This document shows, piece after piece, positions 1-6,745 of a stretch of 39,028 nt of DNA. A model generated the notes under the pieces. The model had not been told where the DNA came from. It worked only from the letters and a program-made list of their open reading frames with translations, and ran no database searches. The stretch lies in NCBI GenBank assembly GCA_017883285.1, contig JADGNV010000107.1:1-39028 (forward strand), read 5' to 3'. This stretch comes from Candidatus Aminicenantota bacterium. Its GTDB lineage: Bacteria; Acidobacteriota; Aminicenantia; Aminicenantales; UBA4085. The position numbers were made by a program, and so were the translations under genes. Position 1 is the first letter of the stretch. Each line of letters opens with the position of its first letter.

Positions 1-1064
<1,064 letters not shown>

Positions 1065-1091
1065 AAAAACCTCCTTTTGGATTTGTGAAAT

Positions 1092-1118
1092 TTAGCAGTC
1101 TCGAAAGACAACTGCTAA
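1092..1118 (-). promoter_or_regulatory. CIRCE-like operator of groES-groEL
   Basis: A 9-9-9 inverted repeat: left arm TTAGCAGTC (1092-1100), 9-base spacer, right arm AACTGCTAA (1110-1118). The outer 8 bases of each arm pair perfectly. The classical CIRCE arms are TTAGCACTC and GAGTGCTAA; here the seventh base is changed C to G, with the matching compensating change in the other arm, and the innermost base is unpaired. It lies immediately downstream of the -10 box of the groES promoter, where HrcA binding would block initiation. HrcA dependence is inferred from the known CIRCE system. Confidence 0.85.
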
Positions 1119-1145
1119 TATACAAGGAAAGGAGGCGCTTGTCAA
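1117..1145 (-). promoter_or_regulatory. Promoter of groES-groEL (TTGACA-17-TATATT)
   Basis: On the minus strand TTGACA occupies 1145-1140, a 17-base spacer follows, and TATATT occupies 1122-1117. This is near-perfect sigma-70 spacing. The -10 box overlaps the edge of the CIRCE-like repeat by two bases, so the start point falls inside the operator. Confidence 0.8.
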
Positions 1146-1179
1146 GACCCGGAAAGCAAATATTTGGCAGTCGGAGAAC

Positions 1180-1422
1180 TTATCTGCCAGATAATTTTTT
1201 GATTTTGAGGGTTTTCGCCCGGTTGTGGAGGGTGTTGCGGTGGACGCCGAGGGCCTCCGACATTTTTGTCTTGTTTCCCATGAATTTTCGGCCGGCGCTC
1301 TCGATATAGAGCTTCTGGAACTCCTTCAGAGCGTCGCGGAAGCGGACGCCTTTGTCCACCATGTCCGCGACGAGCATTTCCATTTTCTGATGGATGTTGA
1401 GCTGATCGTATTTCTTATCCAT
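1180..1422 (-). CDS. Small Fis-type helix-turn-helix regulator
   Basis: An 80-residue protein whose C-terminal half, roughly residues 48-76 (GNKTKMSEALGVHRNTLHNR), matches the Fis-type DNA-binding helix-turn-helix also found at the C-terminus of NtrC-family activators. The N-terminal half is a charged helical stretch (MDKKYDQLNIHQKMEMLV) comparable with the dimerisation part of Fis. There is no receiver or AAA+ domain, so it is a stand-alone DNA-binding protein rather than an enhancer-binding activator. It lies 69 bases downstream of the PHP gene on the same strand and is probably the last gene of the purC operon. Targets cannot be inferred. A genuine nucleoid-type Fis or a local regulator are both possible. 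Confidence 0.75.
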   Translation of the reverse strand: MDKKYDQLNIHQKMEMLVADMVDKGVRFRDALKEFQKLYIESAGRKFMGNKTKMSEALGVHRNTLHNRAKTLKIKKLSGR

Positions 1423-1491
1423 GTTATTTGCCCCGGCTCTCGGCTTTGGCCCCTTTGGCGATGCCCTCGTAGGTCGTTTTGATTTTGGTCT

Positions 1492-2379
1492 TCAGCTTTT
1501 CCTCCTTCTCTCCCGGAGCCGGTCGAGGATCTCCGGGCCGCCGTCCCGGATGTCCCCGAAGCGGACATGGGGCTTAATGCGGCCGTGGAAATCCGAGCCC
1601 GCCGTGGGCACGAGGTCGAACTCGGCCGCGAGGCGGCCGTAGAACGCGGTCTGTTCGGGCTGATGGTAGGACGTATGGACCTCGAGCCCGGCCAGGCCGC
1701 GGTCTTTGAGCGCGGTCAGGTCTTCGCGCGTCGCGTTCTCGAAATAGGCGCCGGGATGGGCGAGGACCGGCACGGCGCCGGCTCCCGGGGCCAGGTCCAG
1801 GACCTCGAGGATGGGCATATGCCGTTTGGTGACGAAGGCCGGCCGCCCCTCCATGAAATAATCGCGGTAGAAATGGTACGGCGCCCATTGGAGGGCCGTC
1901 CCTTCATAGTATTTGCCGAGCGCCGGATCGTTCTTCGACGAGGGTTTGTCGAGGAGGATTTGGGCGATCTTCACCCCGAGGGGCGGGGCGGAGCCGGACG
2001 GGCCGGCCACCTCCTCCCAGGTGAGGTCGAGCCCGAGCCCGCGCAGTTTTTCGACGCGCTCACGGCCTTCGACGAGGCGCCCCGCGGAGACGCGCTCCGC
2101 GATCCGGGCGATGACCGGGCTCTCCCAATCGAGGAACGGGAGGAGGACGTGAAATTCGCGGCCGGCGAAGAGGGTGGTGACCTCCATGCTCGGGACGACC
2201 TCGACGCCCGAGCCGACGGCGACCTCGACGGCCTCGGGGTAGCCCGCGGTCGTATCGTGGTCGGAGATCGAGATGGCGGAGAAGCCGGTCTCCCGCGCCA
2301 TGCGGACGAGATCGGCCGGCGCATAGTCCCCGTCGCTCGAGAAATGCGAGTGGATGTGGAGGTCGACGAAACCGGCCAT
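1492..2379 (-). CDS. PHP-domain phosphoesterase
   Basis: A 295-residue PHP-family metal-dependent phosphoesterase, probably cytoplasmic. Metal-binding motifs are visible in order: DLHIHSHFSSDGDY (residues about 6-19), SISDHDTTAG (about 37-46), the Glu of VPSMEVTT (about 62-69), PVLAHPGAYF (about 204-213), and TAGSDFHG near residue 260. This pattern is shared with the TrpH/RNase AM group of 3',5'-nucleotide or 5'-3' RNA phosphatases; the exact substrate cannot be told. It starts 11 bases after the purC stop and is almost certainly co-transcribed. Downstream of its stop another frame stays open for about 25 codons (see findings), so a shifted C-terminus is possible. Confidence 0.85.
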   Translation of the reverse strand: MAGFVDLHIHSHFSSDGDYAPADLVRMARETGFSAISISDHDTTAGYPEAVEVAVGSGVEVVPSMEVTTLFAGREFHVLLPFLDWESPVIARIAERVSAGRLVEGRERVEKLRGLGLDLTWEEVAGPSGSAPPLGVKIAQILLDKPSSKNDPALGKYYEGTALQWAPYHFYRDYFMEGRPAFVTKRHMPILEVLDLAPGAGAVPVLAHPGAYFENATREDLTALKDRGLAGLEVHTSYHQPEQTAFYGRLAAEFDLVPTAGSDFHGRIKPHVRFGDIRDGGPEILDRLRERRRKS

Positions 2380-2390
2380 GCGCGCGGGCC

Positions 2391-3281
2391 TTACAGGGCG
2401 GTCTTGCCGCTGAGGAGCTTGAAGATCTCGACGTATTTCTCGGACGTCTTGGCGATGATGTCGGGGGGCAGGGCCGGGGGATCGGACTTCTTGTCCCAGG
2501 ACGTACTTTCGAGGTAGTTGCGGACGAACTGCTTGTCCAGGCTCGGCTGGCTTTTACCCGGCTCGTACGTGACGAGCGGCCAGAAGCGCGAGGAGTCGGG
2601 GGTGAAGATCTCGTCGATGAGGACGAGATCTTCCCCGATGAGGCCGAACTCGAACTTCGTGTCGGCGATGATGATGCCCCGGGAGAGGGCGTGAAGGGAG
2701 GCCCGCTGATACAGCTCGAGGCTGACCTTGCGGATCTTCTTGGCGAGCGCGGGGGCGACGATCTTCTGCATGTCCTTGAAGCTGATGTTCTCGTCGTGCC
2801 CGACCTCGGCCTTGGTCGAGGGGGTGAAAATCGGCTCCTCGAGCCGATCGGATTCGCGGCGGCCGGCGGGGAGCTTGAGGCCGCAGACTTTGCCCGTGGC
2901 CTTGTATTCCTTCCAGCCGGAGCCGGAGAGATAGCCGCGGACGACGCATTCGACGGGCACCACCTGGGCCCTCCGGACGAGCATCGACCGCTTGTCGAGC
3001 ACGTCCCGGTGCTTGGCCAGGACGGGCGGGAACTCCGCGGCGTCGGCCGTGATCATGTGGTTGGGGACGACGAGCGCGGTATAGTCGAACCAGAACCGGG
3101 AGAGCTGGGTCAGGACCTTGCCCTTGTCGGGGATGATCGAGGGGAGGACGAAGTCGAACGCGGAGATGCGGTCCGTGGCGACGATCAGAAGCTTGTCGCC
3201 GATCTCATAGAGGTTCCGGACCTTGCCTTTTTTGAAGAGCTTCACATCGGGGAGAGAGATGTCGGAATAGGATTCGGTCAT
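2391..3281 (-). CDS. purC: Phosphoribosylaminoimidazole-succinocarboxamide synthase (SAICAR synthetase)
   Basis: Catalyses the ATP-dependent joining of CAIR and aspartate to give SAICAR in de novo purine synthesis, cytoplasmic. The 296-residue length fits the longer PurC subtype. Visible motifs: KLFKKGKVRNLYEI (ATP loop), TDRISAFDFVLPSIIPDKGK (nucleotide and CAIR site), VVPVECVVRGYLSGSGWKEY, and EVGHDENISF. The ATG at 3281 is preceded by a modest CAGGTG site. It heads a leftward operon with the PHP gene and probably the Fis-type regulator. A TTGACC/TATCAT promoter lies about 42 bases upstream. No other purine gene is in the window, so it is a dispersed rather than clustered pathway gene. Confidence 0.97.
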   Translation of the reverse strand: MTESYSDISLPDVKLFKKGKVRNLYEIGDKLLIVATDRISAFDFVLPSIIPDKGKVLTQLSRFWFDYTALVVPNHMITADAAEFPPVLAKHRDVLDKRSMLVRRAQVVPVECVVRGYLSGSGWKEYKATGKVCGLKLPAGRRESDRLEEPIFTPSTKAEVGHDENISFKDMQKIVAPALAKKIRKVSLELYQRASLHALSRGIIIADTKFEFGLIGEDLVLIDEIFTPDSSRFWPLVTYEPGKSQPSLDKQFVRNYLESTSWDKKSDPPALPPDIIAKTSEKYVEIFKLLSGKTAL

Positions 3282-3322
3282 GTTACACCTGGTTCGTCGA
3301 GCTTAATTCAGAATAGGCTCTT

Positions 3323-3352
3323 ATGATACCCAAAAACGGGGCACCCGGTCAA
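3323..3352 (-). promoter_or_regulatory. Promoter of purC operon (TTGACC-18-TATCAT)
   Basis: Minus-strand TTGACC at 3352-3347, an 18-base spacer, and TATCAT at 3328-3323, about 41 bases upstream of the purC ATG. The TATCAT -10 recurs in other promoters in this window (sigma gene, moeA), which supports it. Confidence 0.6.
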
Positions 3353-3363
3353 CAAGCTTGCCA

Positions 3364-3479
3364 TGTCCGGTGCCGGGGTCGGTCCCCGGCCCTCTGGGGA
3401 ACCAGTCCCGTCGGTTCCCCCCGCCAGGCGGGGCCCCCCTCCGCTATGAGGGCCTTAGGACCGACCCCGGCGCCGGACA
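3364..3479. repeat. Large structured inverted repeat element
   Basis: Two 22-base arms, 3364-3385 and 3458-3479, are reverse complements with one mismatch (T/C at 3371 against its partner, a G-U pair in RNA). Inside are a perfect 8-bp hairpin GGGGAACC (3396-3403) / GGTTCCCC (3413-3420) and a small palindrome CCGCC-A-GGCGG (3421-3431). The whole forms a cruciform-like fold between the purC promoter and the pgeF 3' end. It could be a MITE or REP-like mobile repeat, or a bidirectional transcription boundary. No coding content is seen in it. Confidence 0.75.
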
Positions 3480-3522
3480 GATCGAGCTCCGGCCATGCTC
3501 CGATTTTTTAATCTCGGTTTTT

Positions 3523-4260
3523 CTAAACCAATGAGGGCCGGATTCCGATGAAATTATATAGGCGCGCGGTCGTGTCTCGGTCGCGGCGGTATGAGAGCAG
3601 CCGGCCGTCGCAGTGCGTGCAGAGCGGAATGTCGAACACGGCGCCGGGCCGGACCCCTTCGGCCGCGAGCTGAAGGCGATTGGCCGCCCTGAGGTCGAGG
3701 AGATATTTGCAGGCCGCGCCGAGCCGGCGGACCTCCGGCGTGCGGAAAATCGCAGCGTCCTCTCCCCGCCCCGCTTCCCGAAAGTTCGTCCGGACGTCCT
3801 CGCCGACCTCGTAGCAGGCTGGGCCGATGCACGGGCCGAGCACGGCCGCGAGCGAGGCGGGCGAAGACCCATATCGCTCCCCGAGTTCCCGCACGACGCG
3901 TGCCAGGATTCCCCGGCTCGTCCCCCGCCAGCCCGCGTGGACGGCGGCCACCACGTTCCTCTTCTCGTCGGCCAGCAGGACGGGCAGGCAGTCGGCGGTC
4001 CGGATGACCAGCAGGATTCCGCGCCGGTCCGTCGCCAAGGCGTCGCCCTGGAGCCGCCGCGCCGGAACGTCCTCGATGAAATGGAGGACATCGGAATGCG
4101 TCTGCCGGAGCTCGACGACGTCGAAGCCGGGCCACGCCTTTTTTTTATTCCTGCCGAAATCATCGGGACTCCCCTCGCGCGTGCCGAAGCCGTGGACGAG
4201 CCAAGGGACGGCGGCAAAGTGAGGGTGCGTCAAATACGCGGGCGTTTCCGGTCCGGTCAT
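3523..4260 (-). CDS. pgeF: YfiH/PgeF family protein (peptidoglycan editing factor / purine nucleoside phosphorylase-laccase fold)
   Basis: A 245-residue member of the YfiH (DUF152) family, in which members have been linked to removing misincorporated residues from peptidoglycan precursors and to metal-dependent purine nucleoside or phenol oxidase activities. The metal triad is present: His55 in RQTHSDV, Cys91 in RTADCLPVLL and His108 in VHAGWRGT. GPCIGPACYEVG (about residues 145-156) and the C-terminal PLCTHCDGRLLSYRRD also fit. The start ATG at 4260 follows a TTGAAC-17-TATATC promoter (4306 to 4278). The gene is divergent from the racemase gene; a shared role in cell-wall amino-acid chemistry is tempting but only inferred. 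Confidence 0.9.
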   Translation of the reverse strand: MTGPETPAYLTHPHFAAVPWLVHGFGTREGSPDDFGRNKKKAWPGFDVVELRQTHSDVLHFIEDVPARRLQGDALATDRRGILLVIRTADCLPVLLADEKRNVVAAVHAGWRGTSRGILARVVRELGERYGSSPASLAAVLGPCIGPACYEVGEDVRTNFREAGRGEDAAIFRTPEVRRLGAACKYLLDLRAANRLQLAAEGVRPGAVFDIPLCTHCDGRLLSYRRDRDTTARLYNFIGIRPSLV

Positions 4261-4277
4261 GATTCCGATCCACCCCT

Positions 4278-4306
4278 GATATATAACAGGCGCCCCCCGC
4301 GTTCAA
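4278..4306 (-). promoter_or_regulatory. Candidate pgeF promoter (TTGAAC-17-TATATC)
   Basis: Minus-strand TTGAAC at 4306-4301 and TATATC at 4283-4278 with 17-base spacing, about 18 bases upstream of the ATG. Confidence 0.45.
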
Positions 4307-4408
4307 GCCTGCGGTCCGCGAACGCGCCTTCATGAAACTCGCGCCGCCCCGGCGCAGCTCTCCCTCGGGACTTTCGCGGCACTCGCGCACCCCGTCCCCC
4401 GCCTCCCC

Positions 4409-4437
4409 TTGCCCTTTGGCTTTCCCGCGGATATGAT
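4409..4437 (+). promoter_or_regulatory. Candidate racemase promoter (TTGCCC-17-TATGAT)
   Basis: TTGCCC at 4409-4414 and TATGAT at 4432-4437, 17 bases apart, 30 bases before the racemase ATG. It is in a divergent arrangement with the pgeF promoter. Confidence 0.45.
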
Positions 4438-4467
4438 TGTTTCCAGCGAACCGTCGCGAGGAAGGCC

Positions 4468-5172
4468 ATGAAAAAGACGATCGGCGTCCTGGGCGGTATG
4501 GGGCCCGAGGCGACCGCCTATTTTTTCCGCCTCCTCATCGCCTCCACGGCCGCGACAAGGGATCAGGACCACGTCCCCATCCTCATCTGGAGCGACCCGC
4601 GCATCCCGCCCCGGTCGGACGCAATCCTCCTGGACGGCCCGAGCCCGCTTCCGGCGCTTCTCCAAGGGCTGGCGCTCCTCGAAAAGGGCGGGGCGGGGCT
4701 CGTGGTCATGCCCTGCCTCACCGCCCACCACTACATCCGCGAGCTCACGGCGGCCGCCGGCGTGCCGTTCGTCAACCTGATCGAAGAATCGCTCCGGTTC
4801 GCCCGGGCGCGCATTCCGGGGCTGCGGCGGGTCGGCCTCCTGGCCAGTTCCGGAACGGTCCAGGCCGGGCTCTTCCGCAAGCCCTTTGAAAAAAGGGGCA
4901 TCGAGGTCCTCGCCCCCGCTCCCCAAGGCCAGGAAAGCGTCATGGCGGCGATCCTCGAAATCAAGGCCGGCCGCATCGCGGGCCGTCCGCGGGCGGCGAT
5001 CGTCCGCGCCGCCCGGACGCTCATCGCCCGGGGCGCGGAAGCGGTCATCGCCGGCTGCACCGAGGTCCCGCTCGCCCTCGCGCCGGGCGACATCGAAGTT
5101 CCACTGATCGAGCCGATGTCCGTCGGCGCGCGGGTCTGCATCCGGAAAGCGGGATGGCGGGCGGCGGGGTGA
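4468..5172 (+). CDS. Aspartate/glutamate racemase family protein
   Basis: A 234-residue PLP-independent racemase that interconverts L- and D-amino acids by a two-cysteine acid/base mechanism in the cytoplasm. The N-terminus MKKTIGVLGGMGPEAT is the aspartate racemase signature. Both catalytic cysteines are present: Cys83 in VVMPCLTAHHY and Cys197 in VIAGCTEVPL. The first motif has Leu where MPCNTAHH is usual, so the substrate side is slightly atypical. The family includes aspartate racemases and broad-specificity enzymes (YgeA type); the sequence alone does not separate these. A GAGGAAGG ribosome site precedes the ATG. Downstream, the anti-sigma gene converges on it, with 16 bases between stops. 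Confidence 0.88.
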   Translation: MKKTIGVLGGMGPEATAYFFRLLIASTAATRDQDHVPILIWSDPRIPPRSDAILLDGPSPLPALLQGLALLEKGGAGLVVMPCLTAHHYIRELTAAAGVPFVNLIEESLRFARARIPGLRRVGLLASSGTVQAGLFRKPFEKRGIEVLAPAPQGQESVMAAILEIKAGRIAGRPRAAIVRAARTLIARGAEAVIAGCTEVPLALAPGDIEVPLIEPMSVGARVCIRKAGWRAAG

Positions 5173-5188
5173 CGCGGAGAGGTCCGGC

Positions 5189-5917
5189 TTAGCGCTTCAG
5201 GACGGCGATGTTCAGGACGGGATTGACTTCGTGCCAGCCGCGACCCGCCTGGGCATCGAACCGGGCCACGCCGTAAACCCGCACCCGGCTGCCCTCGACC
5301 GGAACGGGGATATCCGCCCGGCGCATAATCTCGCAGATGATATAGGGCGACGCCGCTTCCGCCGACTCCGCCAGCTTGAAATGCAGGGTCTTTTCCTCCG
5401 CGTCGACATGCACATCGCGCACAAAGCCCTCGGTCGCGATATACGGTCGGGTGTTCGTCGGGAGTTCGCCGATACGGAGCGGAAGGAAATCCCGGACGTC
5501 CAGGACGCCGGGTCTCAGCCCGGCGAGCGTCGTCCCTCCCGACGACGCGCGCCGGTTTGTGACCGCGAGGAGGACGAGGAGCGCCACGACGATCACGGCG
5601 AGGGCCTGGACCGCGCCGCGAGTCGTCACCAGGTCCAGCCAGTCCTCCCAAATCCCGGCGAAGCGACCACGCCGGGGAGGGGCCCCCTCGACATCCGCCA
5701 GCAGGGCCTCCAGGTCCGGAGGGCCGTCGGGGCCTTCCGGCCCGCCGCGCTCCAGACGCTCCGCCAGCCGGTGTCCGGCCTGGAGCCGGCGCAGGAGGGC
5801 CCGACACGTCGCGCATTCGCGCAAGTGCCTCTCCAGCCGGTCCGCCTTGTCGGCCGGGAGGCCGCCCTCGAGATAGGGCACGAACGTCCTCCTCAGGAAG
5901 AAGCGTCGGCAGGCCAT
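5189..5917 (-). CDS. Zinc-finger anti-sigma factor, membrane-anchored, with a novel-looking outer domain
   Basis: A 242-residue probable anti-sigma factor for the upstream ECF sigma gene. The N-terminal domain has the zf-HC2 pattern: YLEGGLPADKADRLERHLRE followed by CATCRALLRRL (the His-x3-Cys-x2-Cys zinc motif, residues about 30-40). A single membrane helix follows near residues 98-118 (VQALAVIVVALLVLLAVT). The outer part ends with GSRVRVYGVARFD and WHEVNPVLNIAVLKR, a beta-rich segment that looks like a small OB-type fold; I do not recognise it as a named sensor domain. The ATG at 5917 has only a weak AGGGA site. The gene starts 35 bases after the sigma stop, so the two are co-transcribed. 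Confidence 0.8.
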   Translation of the reverse strand: MACRRFFLRRTFVPYLEGGLPADKADRLERHLRECATCRALLRRLQAGHRLAERLERGGPEGPDGPPDLEALLADVEGAPPRRGRFAGIWEDWLDLVTTRGAVQALAVIVVALLVLLAVTNRRASSGGTTLAGLRPGVLDVRDFLPLRIGELPTNTRPYIATEGFVRDVHVDAEEKTLHFKLAESAEAASPYIICEIMRRADIPVPVEGSRVRVYGVARFDAQAGRGWHEVNPVLNIAVLKR

Positions 5918-5952
5918 CGTCGTTTCCCTTTGCTCCCCTTCTCCCGATCCCC

Positions 5953-6633
5953 CTAATAAAACCGGCGGAACGGCCGCAGCCGCTCGCCGAGCTCGGCCAG
6001 GGCCCGGTTCAGCCGTGAAGCCACGGTCCCGGGAGCGCACCCGAGCGCCCGGCTCATCTCCTCGTAGGTCAATCCTTCCAGGTATTTGAGAACGACCACC
6101 TCCCGCAGCTTGAGCGGGAGCCGCATGACCGCCTGTCGCAGGACCGCGTCGCGCTCCGACCGTGTGTCCGGTCCCGGCGGGAGGGATCTCGCATCGATCT
6201 CGTCGCCGCTGCCGAGAATCGCCTCCAGCGGGATCGCCGGGGCCCCTCGGCGCCGAAGGTGGTTGAGGCACTCGTTGCGGGCGATCCGATAGATCCAGGT
6301 GAACAGGCCGGATTGGAAGCGGAAGGCGTGCAGCCCCCGAAACGCCTTGAAGAAAACCATCTGGAAGATGTCCTGGGCCTGGAGCGGGTCCCCGATCGAA
6401 TAGAGGACCAGCGTCCAAATCCGGCGGTGATAGGTCTTATAGAGCTCGCGGAACGCGGCCTCGTCGCCGTTTTGCGCCGCCGTCACAAGATCGCGCTCAC
6501 GATCGGCACGAGCGCCGGCCATGGCCGGCGCCTCCTCGGACAGATGCCCCGCCCGCCGCTCGTCCGCAAACATCCCGTCGGCGCGGACCGCCAAGGCGCG
6601 GACCAGTTCGGGGTCGCTCGTTTTGCGCGGCAT
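5953..6633 (-). CDS. ECF-family RNA polymerase sigma factor
   Basis: A sigma-70 family extracytoplasmic-function factor. Region 2 is visible as NGDEAAFRELYKTYHRRIW, then DIFQMVFFKAFRGL and FTWIYRIARNECLNHLRR; region 4 as LPLKLREVVVLKYLEGLTYE followed by the HTH EEMSRALGCAPGTVASRLNR. The long form (226 residues) starts at 6633 next to a promoter whose -10 ends only five bases before the ATG, suggesting a leaderless transcript. An in-frame ATG at 6522 has an excellent AGGAGG site 8 bases upstream and would give the more usual 189 residues; either start may be used. It is paired with a zinc-finger anti-sigma and divergent from a TonB receptor, a plausible target. Confidence 0.9.
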   Translation of the reverse strand: MPRKTSDPELVRALAVRADGMFADERRAGHLSEEAPAMAGARADRERDLVTAAQNGDEAAFRELYKTYHRRIWTLVLYSIGDPLQAQDIFQMVFFKAFRGLHAFRFQSGLFTWIYRIARNECLNHLRRRGAPAIPLEAILGSGDEIDARSLPPGPDTRSERDAVLRQAVMRLPLKLREVVVLKYLEGLTYEEMSRALGCAPGTVASRLNRALAELGERLRPFRRFY

Positions 6634-6638
6634 ACTTT

Positions 6639-6668
6639 ATGATATTCCCAGCCGATGCCGCGCGTCAA
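6639..6668 (-). promoter_or_regulatory. Sigma gene promoter, apparently leaderless (TTGACG-18-TATCAT)
   Basis: Minus-strand TTGACG at 6668-6663, 18-base spacer, TATCAT at 6644-6639. The start point would fall at or within two bases of the ATG at 6633, leaving no room for a ribosome site. Confidence 0.55.
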
Positions 6669-6676
6669 TGCGGCCG

Positions 6677-6692
6677 AAAATATCGATATTTT
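6677..6692. promoter_or_regulatory. 16-bp perfect palindrome between sigma gene and TonB receptor
   Basis: AAAATATCGATATTTT is self-complementary over 16 bases, an AT-rich island in GC-rich DNA, 9 bases upstream of the sigma -35 box and 54 bases before the receptor ATG. It is a candidate operator controlling the divergent genes. No binding protein can be named. Confidence 0.45.
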
Positions 6693-6745
6693 TCCGGAAG
6701 AAACCAGGCCCGGCCCGTGTCTAATTCTTATATAGGAGGTTATTC

